Shown here piece after piece: positions 10,701-18,606 of a stretch of DNA of 64,000 nucleotides. Below the pieces are notes generated by a model. The model worked only from the letters and a program-made list of their open reading frames with translations. It was not told where the DNA came from and ran no database searches. Every line of letters begins with the position of its first letter. Position 1 is the first letter of the stretch. The stretch spans positions 1 through 64,000 of the forward strand of contig NZ_BBIO01000008.1 in the NCBI RefSeq assembly GCF_000739695.1, given 5' to 3'. Source of the stretch: Tepidicaulis marinus (lineage in GTDB: Bacteria; Pseudomonadota; Alphaproteobacteria; Parvibaculales; Parvibaculaceae). The position numbers and the translations under genes are program-made.

Positions 10701-10718
10701 TAGAACAGCCGGTCTATT
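10701..10718 (-). promoter_or_regulatory. Candidate autoregulatory operator of the LmrA-like tetR gene
   Basis: The + strand reads TAGAACAGCCGGTCTATT, with TAGA and TCTA arms as an imperfect inverted repeat, ending about 12 bp from the tetR start region. It shares CCGGTCTATT exactly with the site before the MBL-fold gene. Confidence 0.55.
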
Positions 10719-10811
10719 ATGGGCGAGGAACCTTGCGGAAGAAAGCAAAACCGAAATCCGGTTTTAAAGCCGCGCGGCGAAACTCTTCTTCTCATTGAAA
10801 ATGGAAGAGCC

Positions 10812-11336
10812 ATGCCCCGCTTCACCGGCATTGCCGCATTCACCGCTTGCCTCGCCCTTTCCGGCCTTGGCGCACCCTCCGCCCATGCGGTAAAGGCGGC
10901 GGCCAGCACGCCGGAGCTTAAAACCTGCATTAGCAAGGCTGCCGCGCATTACGAGGTGCCCGAGCCGCTGATCTGGCTCATCCTCGATGTGGAAGGGGGC
11001 GAGGCCGGCACCGTCTCGGGCAACAGCAACGGCACGGATGATCTTGGCCCCATGCAGATCAACACGTTCTGGCTGCCCTTGATCGAGGAACATTATGAGC
11101 GCCCGCGCGCGCTCCTGCGCCGCCAGCTGCAGAACGACGCCTGCTTTAACATCGCCGTCGGCACCTGGATCCTGCGGGTCAATATCGACGAGGCGGGCGG
11201 CAATGTCTGGCAGGGCATGGGCTGGTATCACTCGCGCACCCCCTCCCATGCACGCAACTATCTCGACCGCGTGCTTGCTGCCGCCGAGCGATGGTATGGC
11301 GTGCGGCCGGAGGTATCCGTTTCCTTCCAGAAATAA
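10812..11336 (+). CDS. Secreted lytic transglycosylase-like (SLT domain) protein
   Basis: The 174-residue product is predicted from ATG 10812, chosen because it begins a clean signal peptide (RFTGIAAFTACLALSGLG, cleavage near SAHA/VKAA). The domain shows ILDVEGGEAG with the catalytic Glu, NGTDDLGPMQINTFW and a closing GMGWYHSRTPSHARNYLDRV, the pattern of VirB1-type SLT enzymes. It would cleave peptidoglycan glycan strands in the periplasm. It sits next to the flagellar island, and the FlgJ in this window has no muramidase domain, so it may open the wall for the rod; this is inference. Specialised secretion systems use the same family. Confidence 0.82.
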   Translation: MPRFTGIAAFTACLALSGLGAPSAHAVKAAASTPELKTCISKAAAHYEVPEPLIWLILDVEGGEAGTVSGNSNGTDDLGPMQINTFWLPLIEEHYERPRALLRRQLQNDACFNIAVGTWILRVNIDEAGGNVWQGMGWYHSRTPSHARNYLDRVLAAAERWYGVRPEVSVSFQK

Positions 11337-11344
11337 CGCACCTA

Positions 11345-11376
11345 ACGGAAAAGGGCCCGCCCCGGAGGGCAGGCCC
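11345..11376 (-). terminator. Flagellin terminator
   Basis: Read on the minus strand, a 10-bp stem with one mismatch (arms 11353-11362 and 11367-11376) is followed by CCCTTTTCC. It lies 30 nt after the flagellin stop codon. Confidence 0.75.
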
Positions 11377-11406
11377 CATCTTGAGTGCTTCTGTTAACCG
11401 CGTCCG

Positions 11407-12336
11407 TTAGCCACGGAAGAGCGCCAGAATGTTCTGCGGCGCGCCATTGGCGATCGTCAGCGCCTGAATACCCAGCTGCTGCTGGACCTGCAGGGCTTTC
11501 AGACGAGCGCTTTCGCGGTTCATGTCGGCATCGACCAGCACACCGATACCGCGTTCTGCGGCGTCGGCGAGCTTCTGCACGAAGTCGTGCTGAATGCCCA
11601 GACGCTTTTCGATCGACCCCAGCGTGGAGCCGACTTCGGTCGCCTTGGCAACAGCTGCTTCGACTTCACCCAGTGCGTCGGCAAGATCGGCAGCCGTGGT
11701 GGTGTTGTCGATCGCGAAAGCGGCATCGAGGATACCGTTGGCGATCAAGCCGGCCGCACCACCGCTAAGCTGCGTGGTGAAGTGGCCATCACCCACCGCT
11801 GCACCGACATAGGCCGTCTGGCCCGGATCGAACACGATATTCTGCGGCGTAACCGTGGCACCCGTACGCACAAGCGAGGCAAGGATGTTCACGGGGTTAC
11901 CGTTGTTGTTCGTATCGTTGATCGAACCGTCCAGCCAGTTGTTGCCGTTAAAGTTGGCGGAGTTCACCACTGAGAGGATCTGCCCCTTCAACTGCTGGAT
12001 ATCGTCGTTGATCTTCTCCTTGTCCACACCGGCATCCTGGGCCGCCACGAGACGCTGCTTCATATCCTTGAGCAGGTTCACGATGGATTCGTTGGCGGTG
12101 GACGCCACGTCCGCGGTCGCCTGACCGAGGCCGATAGCATCCGAAATCGCCTGATAGCCCACGAGGTCGGTCCGCATCGTCGTGGCAATCGCCCAATAAG
12201 CCGCGTTGTCCTTGGCTTTTGCGACGCGCATGCCCGTCGAAATACGGTCCTGGGTCATTTCCAGCTGCTGGTTCGTGCTGGTAAGGGTCTGCAGCGCGGT
12301 CATTGCGCCGACATTAGTGAGAATAGAAGCCGTCAT
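11407..12336 (-). CDS. fliC: Flagellin
   Basis: This 309-residue flagellin has conserved D0/D1 ends: N-terminal ALQTLTSTNQQLEMTQDRIS and VAKAKDNAAYWAIA, C-terminal ARLKALQVQQQLGIQALTIA and PQNILALFRG. The central variable region is short (about residues 135-215), giving a small flagellin as is common in alphaproteobacteria. It is the only flagellin gene in the window. The gene has its own 35-bp flagellar element and a leader of about 100 nt, and ends at a terminator. FlaF and FlbT, encoded at 48083-48883, are known regulators of flagellin synthesis; the long leader could be the target. Confidence 0.96.
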   Translation of the reverse strand: MTASILTNVGAMTALQTLTSTNQQLEMTQDRISTGMRVAKAKDNAAYWAIATTMRTDLVGYQAISDAIGLGQATADVASTANESIVNLLKDMKQRLVAAQDAGVDKEKINDDIQQLKGQILSVVNSANFNGNNWLDGSINDTNNNGNPVNILASLVRTGATVTPQNIVFDPGQTAYVGAAVGDGHFTTQLSGGAAGLIANGILDAAFAIDNTTTAADLADALGEVEAAVAKATEVGSTLGSIEKRLGIQHDFVQKLADAAERGIGVLVDADMNRESARLKALQVQQQLGIQALTIANGAPQNILALFRG

Positions 12337-12439
12337 AGCTCTGTTTCCTTCTTTCTAGGTTCAAAGAGGTGTCCCGCCTTCTGACGACCTGCAAAGATCC
12401 GCCGTGCTTCTGACTGGCCGGACCTGAGATGACATCTTG
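12337..12439 (-). other. Flagellin mRNA 5' leader with repeated GTCAGAAG
   Basis: If box 3 of the upstream element is a -10, the flagellin transcript has a leader of about 95 nt. On the minus strand it contains GTCAGAAG twice, 29 bp apart (12414-12407 and 12385-12378), each followed by a GGCGG/GCGGG run. The Shine-Dalgarno site AAGAAGGAAA follows. In Caulobacter FlbT acts through the flagellin leader; such a role here is only suggested. Confidence 0.35.
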
Positions 12440-12474
12440 AGCTTTCCCGCCTCCGGTTAAACGCGGGTTTAAGT
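12440..12474 (-). promoter_or_regulatory. 35-bp flagellar regulon element, site K (flagellin)
   Basis: Minus strand: box 1 CTTAAA, box 2 GTTTAACC at the standard offset, box 3 AAAGCT (the weakest box 3 of the set). It lies about 100 bp before the flagellin start. Confidence 0.65.
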
Positions 12475-12509
12475 TTGCGCGGGCGAGCGTCCGGCGCGCG
12501 GAGCGCTTT

Positions 12510-12544
12510 TCTTAAAACCTGATTTAACCGCCCCTTCCTAGCGT
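12510..12544 (+). promoter_or_regulatory. 35-bp flagellar regulon element, site F (motA operon)
   Basis: Plus strand: box 1 CTTAAA, box 2 ATTTAACC, box 3 TAGCGT, all at the standard offsets. It lies 94 bp before the motA ATG. It is back to back with the flagellin site, 36 bp away. Confidence 0.75.
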
Positions 12545-12638
12545 GTCCCGATGCTGCACGAGGTGCGTTGCACTCGTTGCATTGCGTGTGAAATGCGCGG
12601 GCGCTCAATGCCGCCCGCCAAAGACAGGGAACAGCGCC

Positions 12639-13529
12639 ATGGGTCCTCTTATCGGTATCCCGCTTCTGATCATCGCCGTGATCGGCGGCTATATGGGTAT
12701 GGGAGGAGAAATTTCCGTTCTCTGGCAACCCTTCGAAATGCTGATCGTGGTGGGCGCTGCTATCTCCACGCTGATCATCGGCAATCCGCTGGCGGTCGTG
12801 AAAGACACGGTGCGCTCGGTCGGCGATCTTTTCAACGGCAAGAAGGTGAAGGAAGAAGATTACCTCGAACTTCTCAGCCTGCTTTATGCAATTTTGCGCT
12901 CCGTGAAGGGCCAGGGCATGCTGCAGCTTGAAAACATGATCGAGCGCCCGCATGAGAGCGAGCTTTTCCAGCAATATCCGCGCGTGCTTGCCAATCCGCG
13001 CGCCGTCAATTTCCTCTGCGATTATCTGCGCCTTCTTTCGCTCGGCACCGCCAAGCCGCATGAGATCGAATCCCTTATGGATGAGGAAATCCGCATCCTT
13101 TCCAAAGATCTGCACCGGCCGACCCATGCGCTGCAAGTCATAGCCGATGCCCTGCCCGCGCTCGGTATCGTGGCGGCGGTGCTCGGTGTGATTAGAGCGA
13201 TGGGCGCGATCAATCAGCCGCCGGAAGTACTCGGCCATCTGATCGGCGGGGCGCTCTTCGGCACGTTTATCGGTGTCTTCCTTTCTTACGGGGTCGTCAG
13301 CCCGCTGGCCGGGCTCGTGCGCACCAACAAGGACGCGCAGATCAGCTATTTCCTGGCGATCAAATCCACCCTGCTTGCGCATCTGAACGGGGCGGCCGCG
13401 CAGGTTGCCATCGAATATGGCCGCAAGGTGCTGCATATCGATGCGCAGCCGAGCTTCGATGCGGTGGAAAAATCCACCGTGCTTGAAAACGACGTCATCC
13501 GGCACGCTAAAGCCCGCGACGCAGCCTAA
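12639..13529 (+). CDS. motA: Flagellar stator protein MotA
   Basis: This 296-residue inner-membrane protein has four hydrophobic segments: two near the N terminus (IPLLIIAVIGGYMGMGG and MLIVVGAAISTLIIG) and two after residue 170 (ALPALGIVAAVLGVIRAMG and LIGGALFGTFIGVFLSYG), separated by the large cytoplasmic loop that contacts FliG. The conserved Pro of PALGIVAAVLG is present. It forms the proton channel with MotB, encoded about 29 kb away. ATG 12639 is chosen because MotA proteins start directly with the first helix. It heads an operon with a FliL-like gene and an unrecognised gene. Confidence 0.95.
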   Translation: MGPLIGIPLLIIAVIGGYMGMGGEISVLWQPFEMLIVVGAAISTLIIGNPLAVVKDTVRSVGDLFNGKKVKEEDYLELLSLLYAILRSVKGQGMLQLENMIERPHESELFQQYPRVLANPRAVNFLCDYLRLLSLGTAKPHEIESLMDEEIRILSKDLHRPTHALQVIADALPALGIVAAVLGVIRAMGAINQPPEVLGHLIGGALFGTFIGVFLSYGVVSPLAGLVRTNKDAQISYFLAIKSTLLAHLNGAAAQVAIEYGRKVLHIDAQPSFDAVEKSTVLENDVIRHAKARDAA

Positions 13530-13538
13530 GGAGCGGAT

Positions 13539-14009
13539 ATGCCGGATTTGAAAGTCTTTCGCTTCGTTTTCGTATGCCTTTTGATCGGCGGCGCCATCGG
13601 CACGGCCATGGCCTTCGATGCGGCGGCAAGGCTGCGCGCCGCCGAGGCCCCGCCCGCAGCCGAAACGGACCCGGACAAACCCTCCTCCTTGCATGTGGAA
13701 ACGGGTCAGTTCGTCGTACCGCTCCTGGAAGAAGGACGCACCGAGGCATTTTTGCTGGCCGAGGTCGCCCTTGAAATGACCGATGCGGGCACCGCCGCCC
13801 GCCACCGCGCCGATACCTCCATCTTGCGGGATATCATGCTGCGGCATTTTTTCGAGGCAGCGGAAGAAGGCCGCGTTCTGCCGAGCAAAGCAGACCCTGC
13901 AACGCTCAGAGACAGTCTTAAGCATGCGCTCAACCGGGAGCTTGGCACCGCAGCGGTTGCTCAGGTTCTCTTCGACCGGCTGCTCCTTCAGGAAAATGTG
14001 CGGAGGTAG
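13539..14009 (+). CDS. FliL-like membrane protein (first of two)
   Basis: The 156-residue protein has one N-terminal transmembrane helix (VFVCLLIGGAIGTAMAFDAA) and a periplasmic domain with the FliL plan: GQFVVPLLEEGRTEAFLLAEVALEM, then ILRDIMLRHFF and a C-terminal VLFDRLLLQ where FliL proteins carry a V..v.f..lv.Q strand. FliL surrounds the stator and modulates torque. It lies 9 bp after motA, which fits a stator-associated role. A second FliL-like protein is encoded at 26730. This one is the more divergent, so the family call is moderate. Confidence 0.65.
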   Translation: MPDLKVFRFVFVCLLIGGAIGTAMAFDAAARLRAAEAPPAAETDPDKPSSLHVETGQFVVPLLEEGRTEAFLLAEVALEMTDAGTAARHRADTSILRDIMLRHFFEAAEEGRVLPSKADPATLRDSLKHALNRELGTAAVAQVLFDRLLLQENVRR

Positions 14010-14014
14010 GGCCC

Positions 14015-15373
14015 ATGGCAGAAGCGATTGCGCCTGCAACGGCAGAGGCTGACGGGCCGTCGCTTACCCCGGGCATTTACCGCGAGGCCACGCAAATCCG
14101 GGCGAATGCCGTGGTGCTGAGCCGCCCGCCGCTTTTCGTGCCGGGGTCCGAGGCGCTCTCGCTTGAAGGCACGGTGACGCGCCAGCTGCAGAATAATCTC
14201 ATTCAGGTGCAGACCGATCTCGGCGCCTTCACCATCCGCTATTCCGGCGGCACGCAGGCGATCCCCGCAAATGGCGTGCGCGTGCCGGGCGCAGGCGAGG
14301 CGCTGCTGTTGACGATTTCTCCCTCCGGCACCAGCGTGCGCGCGGAGCTTGCCGCGCCCAAAACCGGCACGGCGCCTATCGGCACGGAAGTGCAAACGCT
14401 CAAAGGCCAGGCGGTGCTAACGAGCGAAGCCGTGCGCCCGGCCATCGCGCTTGCTCAGACGGCGGCGGCGCGCATCGTACAGAACAGCATGGCGCCGGCG
14501 CTTTCCATGCAGAACCCGGCGCCCGCCCGCGCGCCAAGCGATCCGCCGCCGGTGGGCGCGCGGCCCATCTCCCAGTTCGAAGGCTCCGTGGTCGGCTCGA
14601 TCAAAAGCAGCGAGCTTTGGTATCAAAGCAGCCTTGCGGCAGGGCGCGATGAGACGGGGTTTCGCGATCCTTCCATGCTGAAAGCCTTTCAGGATGCAAG
14701 CCAGCTGCGCCATATCGACCCCGCTCAGCAGATCGTGAGCGGTTTCCGCAACCTCTCCCAGCCTTATCACACGATGATGGAAGCGCTGCTATTGCTCAAT
14801 CCGGCCATCGTCTCGGCGCTGACCGCGAAAATCCCGAAAGCCAATTCCAGTTTCGGGATCGGGCTCATGTTTTTCTTTCTGTGCCTGCGCCATGGCGGCA
14901 TTCGGCGCTGGCTCGGGCAGAACGCGGAACGCGAGTTCGAGCTGCATGAAATGGAAGAAATGCTGGATTATCTCGACCAGCAGGTTTTTCCGCGCATCCG
15001 CGACATTCCAGGCTACGGCAAATGGGCGGTCGCCGTTGCGCCCTTCATGCTGAAGGAGCTGTCGCAATTCGTCTGGGCGGTGCAGGAATCCATTACCGGA
15101 CACAGAAGCCGCCTGCCCGTTCACCGCTTTGCGCTGCAATTGCCTTTCGAACGTTTGGGGCCCGTCCAGTTTTCAGGGCATGTGATCGGCCAGACGATCG
15201 ACATTCTCTGCCTGACGCCGCGCCCGCTGCCCTCCGGCCTTGAAGAAACATTGCGGCGCAATGTGCCCGCCATCATCGCCCATCATCACATGAACGGCGG
15301 GATCGGCTTTTCCTATGACAGCGGGCTTTGGATTCCATTTGTCAAAAATTTGAGTCTCGATCGAGCCGTTTAA
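14015..15373 (+). CDS. Unrecognised flagellar-operon protein with possible FliK-like C-terminal domain
   Basis: The 452-residue product starts at ATG 14015 after CGGAGG, 5 bp downstream of the FliL-like gene, so it belongs to the motA operon. No signal peptide is visible. The N-terminal 130 residues are beta-rich (repeated LEGTVTRQLQNNLIQVQT-like strands), followed by an Ala/Pro-rich linker at about 160-185 and a mainly helical middle. The end, FALQLPFERLGPVQFSGHVIG plus a later LRRNVPAI, has the layout of FliK C-terminal domains (a PxxLGxV core, then a helix). I do not recognise the family. It could be a FliK paralogue or a stator-linked assembly factor. Confidence 0.6.
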   Translation: MAEAIAPATAEADGPSLTPGIYREATQIRANAVVLSRPPLFVPGSEALSLEGTVTRQLQNNLIQVQTDLGAFTIRYSGGTQAIPANGVRVPGAGEALLLTISPSGTSVRAELAAPKTGTAPIGTEVQTLKGQAVLTSEAVRPAIALAQTAAARIVQNSMAPALSMQNPAPARAPSDPPPVGARPISQFEGSVVGSIKSSELWYQSSLAAGRDETGFRDPSMLKAFQDASQLRHIDPAQQIVSGFRNLSQPYHTMMEALLLLNPAIVSALTAKIPKANSSFGIGLMFFFLCLRHGGIRRWLGQNAEREFELHEMEEMLDYLDQQVFPRIRDIPGYGKWAVAVAPFMLKELSQFVWAVQESITGHRSRLPVHRFALQLPFERLGPVQFSGHVIGQTIDILCLTPRPLPSGLEETLRRNVPAIIAHHHMNGGIGFSYDSGLWIPFVKNLSLDRAV

Positions 15374-15423
15374 GGCACTGGCAGGTGACACGCGGGCACA
15401 TGACAGGCAGGCAGGGCGGCAAA

Positions 15424-15458
15424 ACCGAAACCCCAGTTTAGAGATTGGCTTCTAGCCT
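15424..15458 (+). promoter_or_regulatory. 35-bp flagellar regulon element, site G (fliK-flgD)
   Basis: Plus strand: box 1 CCGAAA, box 2 GTTTAGAG, box 3 TAGCCT, at the standard offsets. It lies 26 bp before the fliK ATG. The preceding bases AAAACCGAAACCC are shared with the sites before flgB and flgF. Confidence 0.7.
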
Positions 15459-15484
15459 TAGCCCATCAAGGAAAGGCTTTGACC

Positions 15485-16870
15485 ATGTCCGCAGACAGCC
15501 GGCTTACATTTCCCGCTTCCCCCTCTTACGCGCCTGAGACGCGTGCGCCGCGCAGTGCGCCTGCGGCCAAGGAGAAAAGCGAGGAAGATACGGGTGAAAG
15601 TTTTTCGGCCTATCTCGACCGGCGTGCGGCGGAAACGCAGGAGCGTGCCGCGCCGAAACCCGAACAGGTAAACGAAGCCCCGGCGCGCGCTAAAGAAACA
15701 CCACCTGCAGGGCAAGCGGAAAAGCGCACCGCCGATGAGCGCAAACCACGATCGGAAGCAGCCCAAGGGAAGGCAGCAGGCGAAACCGTCGGCGAGACAG
15801 CAAAACCTGAAAAAGCCGTCACGCAAACCGCAAACGCGGCCAATAACGCACAAGCAGTGCTGGGCGAGAGCGCCAAAAAGAACACGTCCCCCACGCCTTC
15901 AGGGAAAGGGAAAGCCGCCTCCGAGACGGCGCCCCTTCCCGCCGCCCCCGGCGCGGGAGCTGCGCAGGCAAAAAATCCGGGCCCTGCCCCGGCAGGCAGC
16001 CTGCAAAGCTCCGCCAACACCGCCCGGGCGGCGGATGCCTGGACATCCTCCTTCGCCAGTGCTGAAGGCAAAGCGGAGAACGCGCAGGCGCCTGCCCGTG
16101 AGGCGAAACTCCCCGCCGCGCCGCTTCACGGCGCCAAGGAAGCCGGCGCCCGCGCAAATGACAAGAAAGAAGGCACCGGCAATGCGCAAACCGCAAAAGG
16201 CGGAAATGCTCTTGCGGCAGGCGAGGCCAGCGCCAAGGAAGATGCGCAGAATGCGGCAAAAGAATTATCGAGCCCAGGCAAGACGCCGGCAGGGCCTGCG
16301 CCCGCCAGCGCGCCGCAGAACCAGCCTGCCGCCGTTTCCCTTTTCGCCGAGCCCCGTGCAGGCAGCGCGGGCGAGAGCGTGCAAAGCCCCTCCCCCAGCG
16401 CAAGCACGGCAGGTGAGGCGGCGCAGCGCCTGGCCCAGCTTTCTCCCGCTCAGGCGGGCACGGCCCATACGCCCCGCCCCGCCCAGCAGCTTGCCGACGG
16501 GCTTATTCAGGCGGTGCGCCATGGGCAGGACAAGCTGACATTGCAGCTCTTCCCTGAAGAGCTTGGCTCCATCGATGTGACGCTTGAAATGCAGAACGGG
16601 CGCCTCAAAATCGTCGTCGCCGCCGAGCGGCCGGAAACCTTGCAGCAATTGCAGCAGAACCAGCGCGATCTGGAACGGGCGCTTGCCGATGCGGGCTTCG
16701 AGCGCGGCAGCGCCGATCTTTCCTTTTCCGAGCGCGGCGCGCAGGGCGATGAAAGAGAGCCCGGCGCGTCCCGTCAGGCCTTTTCCCTTCATAGCGCATT
16801 CGGCGATGCCGCAAGCGAGGAGAGCCCTCAATTGCTTTCCTTAAACGGCGGGATCGATTTGCGCCTTTAA
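15485..16870 (+). CDS. fliK: Flagellar hook-length control protein FliK
   Basis: The 461-residue protein is strongly biased to Ala, Pro, Glu and Lys over residues 15-320, typical of the unstructured FliK ruler region. A conserved C-terminal domain follows: LTLQLFPEELGSIDVTLEMQ, then RLKIVVAAERPETLQQLQQN and RALADAGFERGSADLSFSE. FliK is exported, measures the hook and switches FlhB specificity. ATG 15485 has AAGGAAAGG 8 bp upstream; an in-frame TTG at 15479 is less likely. flgD follows 31 bp later in the same operon. In rhizobia this gene was first called motD. Confidence 0.9.
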   Translation: MSADSRLTFPASPSYAPETRAPRSAPAAKEKSEEDTGESFSAYLDRRAAETQERAAPKPEQVNEAPARAKETPPAGQAEKRTADERKPRSEAAQGKAAGETVGETAKPEKAVTQTANAANNAQAVLGESAKKNTSPTPSGKGKAASETAPLPAAPGAGAAQAKNPGPAPAGSLQSSANTARAADAWTSSFASAEGKAENAQAPAREAKLPAAPLHGAKEAGARANDKKEGTGNAQTAKGGNALAAGEASAKEDAQNAAKELSSPGKTPAGPAPASAPQNQPAAVSLFAEPRAGSAGESVQSPSPSASTAGEAAQRLAQLSPAQAGTAHTPRPAQQLADGLIQAVRHGQDKLTLQLFPEELGSIDVTLEMQNGRLKIVVAAERPETLQQLQQNQRDLERALADAGFERGSADLSFSERGAQGDEREPGASRQAFSLHSAFGDAASEESPQLLSLNGGIDLRL

Positions 16871-16901
16871 TCCACCCAAGGATCAACCGGCAGGACAGGA
16901 C

Positions 16902-17510
16902 ATGACCCAGGTACCCCAGACGACGACCGATTATCAGTCTTTCTTGAAGCTGATGACGGCGCAGATGAAAAACCAGGACCCGCTCGCCCCCTTGGATGCG
17001 ACGCAGTTCGTCACCCAGCTTGCGCAATTCTCGCAAGTGGAACAGTCCGTGCAGATGAACGAGCGGCTGGACAATCTTTCCACCATGCTTTCTTCCCTTT
17101 CTTCCCAGGCAGGGGCCAGCATGATCGGCCGGTCGGTGGAAACCGAAAACTACCGCATGAAGCTGGAAGACGGCAGCGCGGAGTTCCGCCTGCGCCTCGA
17201 TGAAACGCCGAGCGAGGCGGTTTACCGGGTGAAGAATGCGGGCGGCGATGTCATCCGCGAGCAAAGCTTCGTTTATGAAGGCGAAGGCCAGAGCATTGCC
17301 TGGGACGGTAAGGACGATAACGGCATCGATCAGGAAGACGGGCTTTATACGGTCGAGATCGAGGCGCGCAATGGGGACGGCGATCTTATCCCCGGCCAAA
17401 CCTTCATGAACCACGCGATCACCGAAGTGGTGCAGGAAGGCGGCGCAACGCGGCTGGTGCTGGAAACGGGCCAGGAACTCGATGTGACGGCGGATATGCG
17501 TATCTTCTGA
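16902..17510 (+). CDS. flgD: Flagellar hook capping protein FlgD
   Basis: This 202-residue protein has the FlgD N-terminal signature YQSFLKLMTAQMKNQDPLAP, then ATQFVTQLAQFSQVEQ, and a C-terminal FlgD Ig-like region (IAWDGKDDNGIDQEDGLYTV, EIEARNGDGD). FlgD forms the scaffold that caps the growing hook and directs FlgE polymerisation outside the cell. It is coupled with fliK in one operon, and the transcript ends at a strong bidirectional terminator 20 bp later. Confidence 0.95.
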   Translation: MTQVPQTTTDYQSFLKLMTAQMKNQDPLAPLDATQFVTQLAQFSQVEQSVQMNERLDNLSTMLSSLSSQAGASMIGRSVETENYRMKLEDGSAEFRLRLDETPSEAVYRVKNAGGDVIREQSFVYEGEGQSIAWDGKDDNGIDQEDGLYTVEIEARNGDGDLIPGQTFMNHAITEVVQEGGATRLVLETGQELDVTADMRIF

Positions 17511-17529
17511 ACCTTCTATATCCCCCATT

Positions 17530-17561
17530 AAAAAGGCGCCCTGGAAACCGGGCGCCTTTTT
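17530..17561. terminator. Bidirectional terminator between flgD and flgN-like gene
   Basis: The stem GGCGCCC/GGGCGCC (17535-17541 and 17550-17556) is flanked by A5 on the left and T5 on the right. It can stop both the flgD transcript and the convergent flgI-flgJ-flgN-like transcript. Confidence 0.9.
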
Positions 17562-17590
17562 CGTTGTCTGAGATTGAATAAAGGGGGCGT

Positions 17591-18127
17591 TTAAAGCTCG
17601 AGCTTCATACCGGCGGGAGAAAGCTCGGCGGCGCGCAAGTTGCGGCCGGCGGCGCTATAGAGCCCTTCGCTATTCACGTTTTCCACGGCCCGGACATGGA
17701 GCGCGGCAACCTTCTGCACCGCCGAGCCCAGATCCTTGAGCAGGCGGAGATTTTCTTCGGCGCTTTTTTGCACATCCGCGGTCAGCGCTCTGATTTCTTC
17801 TTCAAGAGCGCCCCCGCCGCCCATCAACACCACGTTCTGCGCGCCTGCCGCCTCTTCCAGCGCGGAAAGCCGGATGAAGAGGCTTTCCTTGATATCTGCA
17901 AAACGTTCGAGGGCAGGCGTATCGAGTTTCAGCACCGCCTCGTTCTCGGCTTTCAAGACATCGCCAAGCTCGCGCAGATGCGCATGAGCGCGCGCCATAA
18001 GCTCCTGACGGTAGGCGGCGTTCGGGTCTTCTTCTTCCGGCTTTTCTCCTTCCGGCCGCATGGCCGCCTCAACCGGCGGCGCCTCGAAGTCCTGGATATG
18101 ATGTTTCAAACCGCTCTCGCCCGTCAT
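17591..18127 (-). CDS. FlgN-like export chaperone (putative)
   Basis: The 178-residue protein is predicted to be almost entirely helical and Glu/Ala/Leu-rich with heptad-like spacing, for example YRQELMARAHAHLRELGDVL and LRLLKDLGSAVQKVAALHVR. That size and pattern, with its place after flgI and flgJ, fit FlgN, the chaperone of hook-associated proteins FlgK and FlgL. Direct sequence identity with FlgN cannot be shown by eye, so the name is withheld. Its start overlaps the flgJ stop by 4 bp (ATGA). Confidence 0.55.
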   Translation of the reverse strand: MTGESGLKHHIQDFEAPPVEAAMRPEGEKPEEEDPNAAYRQELMARAHAHLRELGDVLKAENEAVLKLDTPALERFADIKESLFIRLSALEEAAGAQNVVLMGGGGALEEEIRALTADVQKSAEENLRLLKDLGSAVQKVAALHVRAVENVNSEGLYSAAGRNLRAAELSPAGMKLEL

Positions 18128-18606
18128 GATGTTTGATCCTCTCCTGTGCCAGCCATGCCATAGGTGCGGGCAATATCCCTGTAAACGGCTTCGGCAAGCC
18201 CGATGCCGCCGTTTTCCGCCACGCTTTCCCCGTAAGACTGCATGAGGAAGGTGCGGTAGGTTTCTTCCGCATGTCCGCCGCCGAAAAGCCCGTCGCTTTT
18301 GATGCCGGAAAACATGTGGGTGAACATTTCAGAGAGCATGAGCGCTTCGAATTCCTTCGCCGCTTTCCAGGCCGGGTCGGCCGGATCGTGCCCCGTACCC
18401 CCCAGCACCCGCGCGCGGGGTGCCTCGCTTGTAAAAGAGGCCGTCAGCGAAGGCGAAGGCGCGCTTTTTCTGTAGCGCTGCAATCCGGCGAACGTCTCCA
18501 GCGGCGGGGGCACAGCTTTTTCCGCGCGCCGCTCCAGAAAGGGGCGCTCCAGAAGCTCGGCAAAACCGCCGGGCGGGACCGGCCCTGTGGGAGGCAGGAC
18601 ACTCAT
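18124..18606 (-). CDS. flgJ: Rod-binding protein FlgJ (rod domain only)
   Basis: The protein has 160 residues. The C-terminal half is the FlgJ rod-binding domain: KAAKEFEALMLSEMFTHMFSG, then YRTFLMQSYGESVAENGGIGLAEAVYRDI (quoted in parts). There is no C-terminal glucosaminidase domain, as is usual in alphaproteobacteria. It is needed for rod assembly in the periplasm. The first 80 residues are Pro-rich and poorly conserved. It overlaps the flgI stop by one base (TGATG). The missing peptidoglycan hydrolase could be supplied by the SLT protein at 10812. Confidence 0.88.
   Translation of the reverse strand: MSVLPPTGPVPPGGFAELLERPFLERRAEKAVPPPLETFAGLQRYRKSAPSPSLTASFTSEAPRARVLGGTGHDPADPAWKAAKEFEALMLSEMFTHMFSGIKSDGLFGGGHAEETYRTFLMQSYGESVAENGGIGLAEAVYRDIARTYGMAGTGEDQTS

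Noticed and set aside
12333-14039. Long minus-strand frame across motA and the FliL-like gene
   Set aside because: Covers well-supported plus-strand genes; composition is that of a reverse frame.
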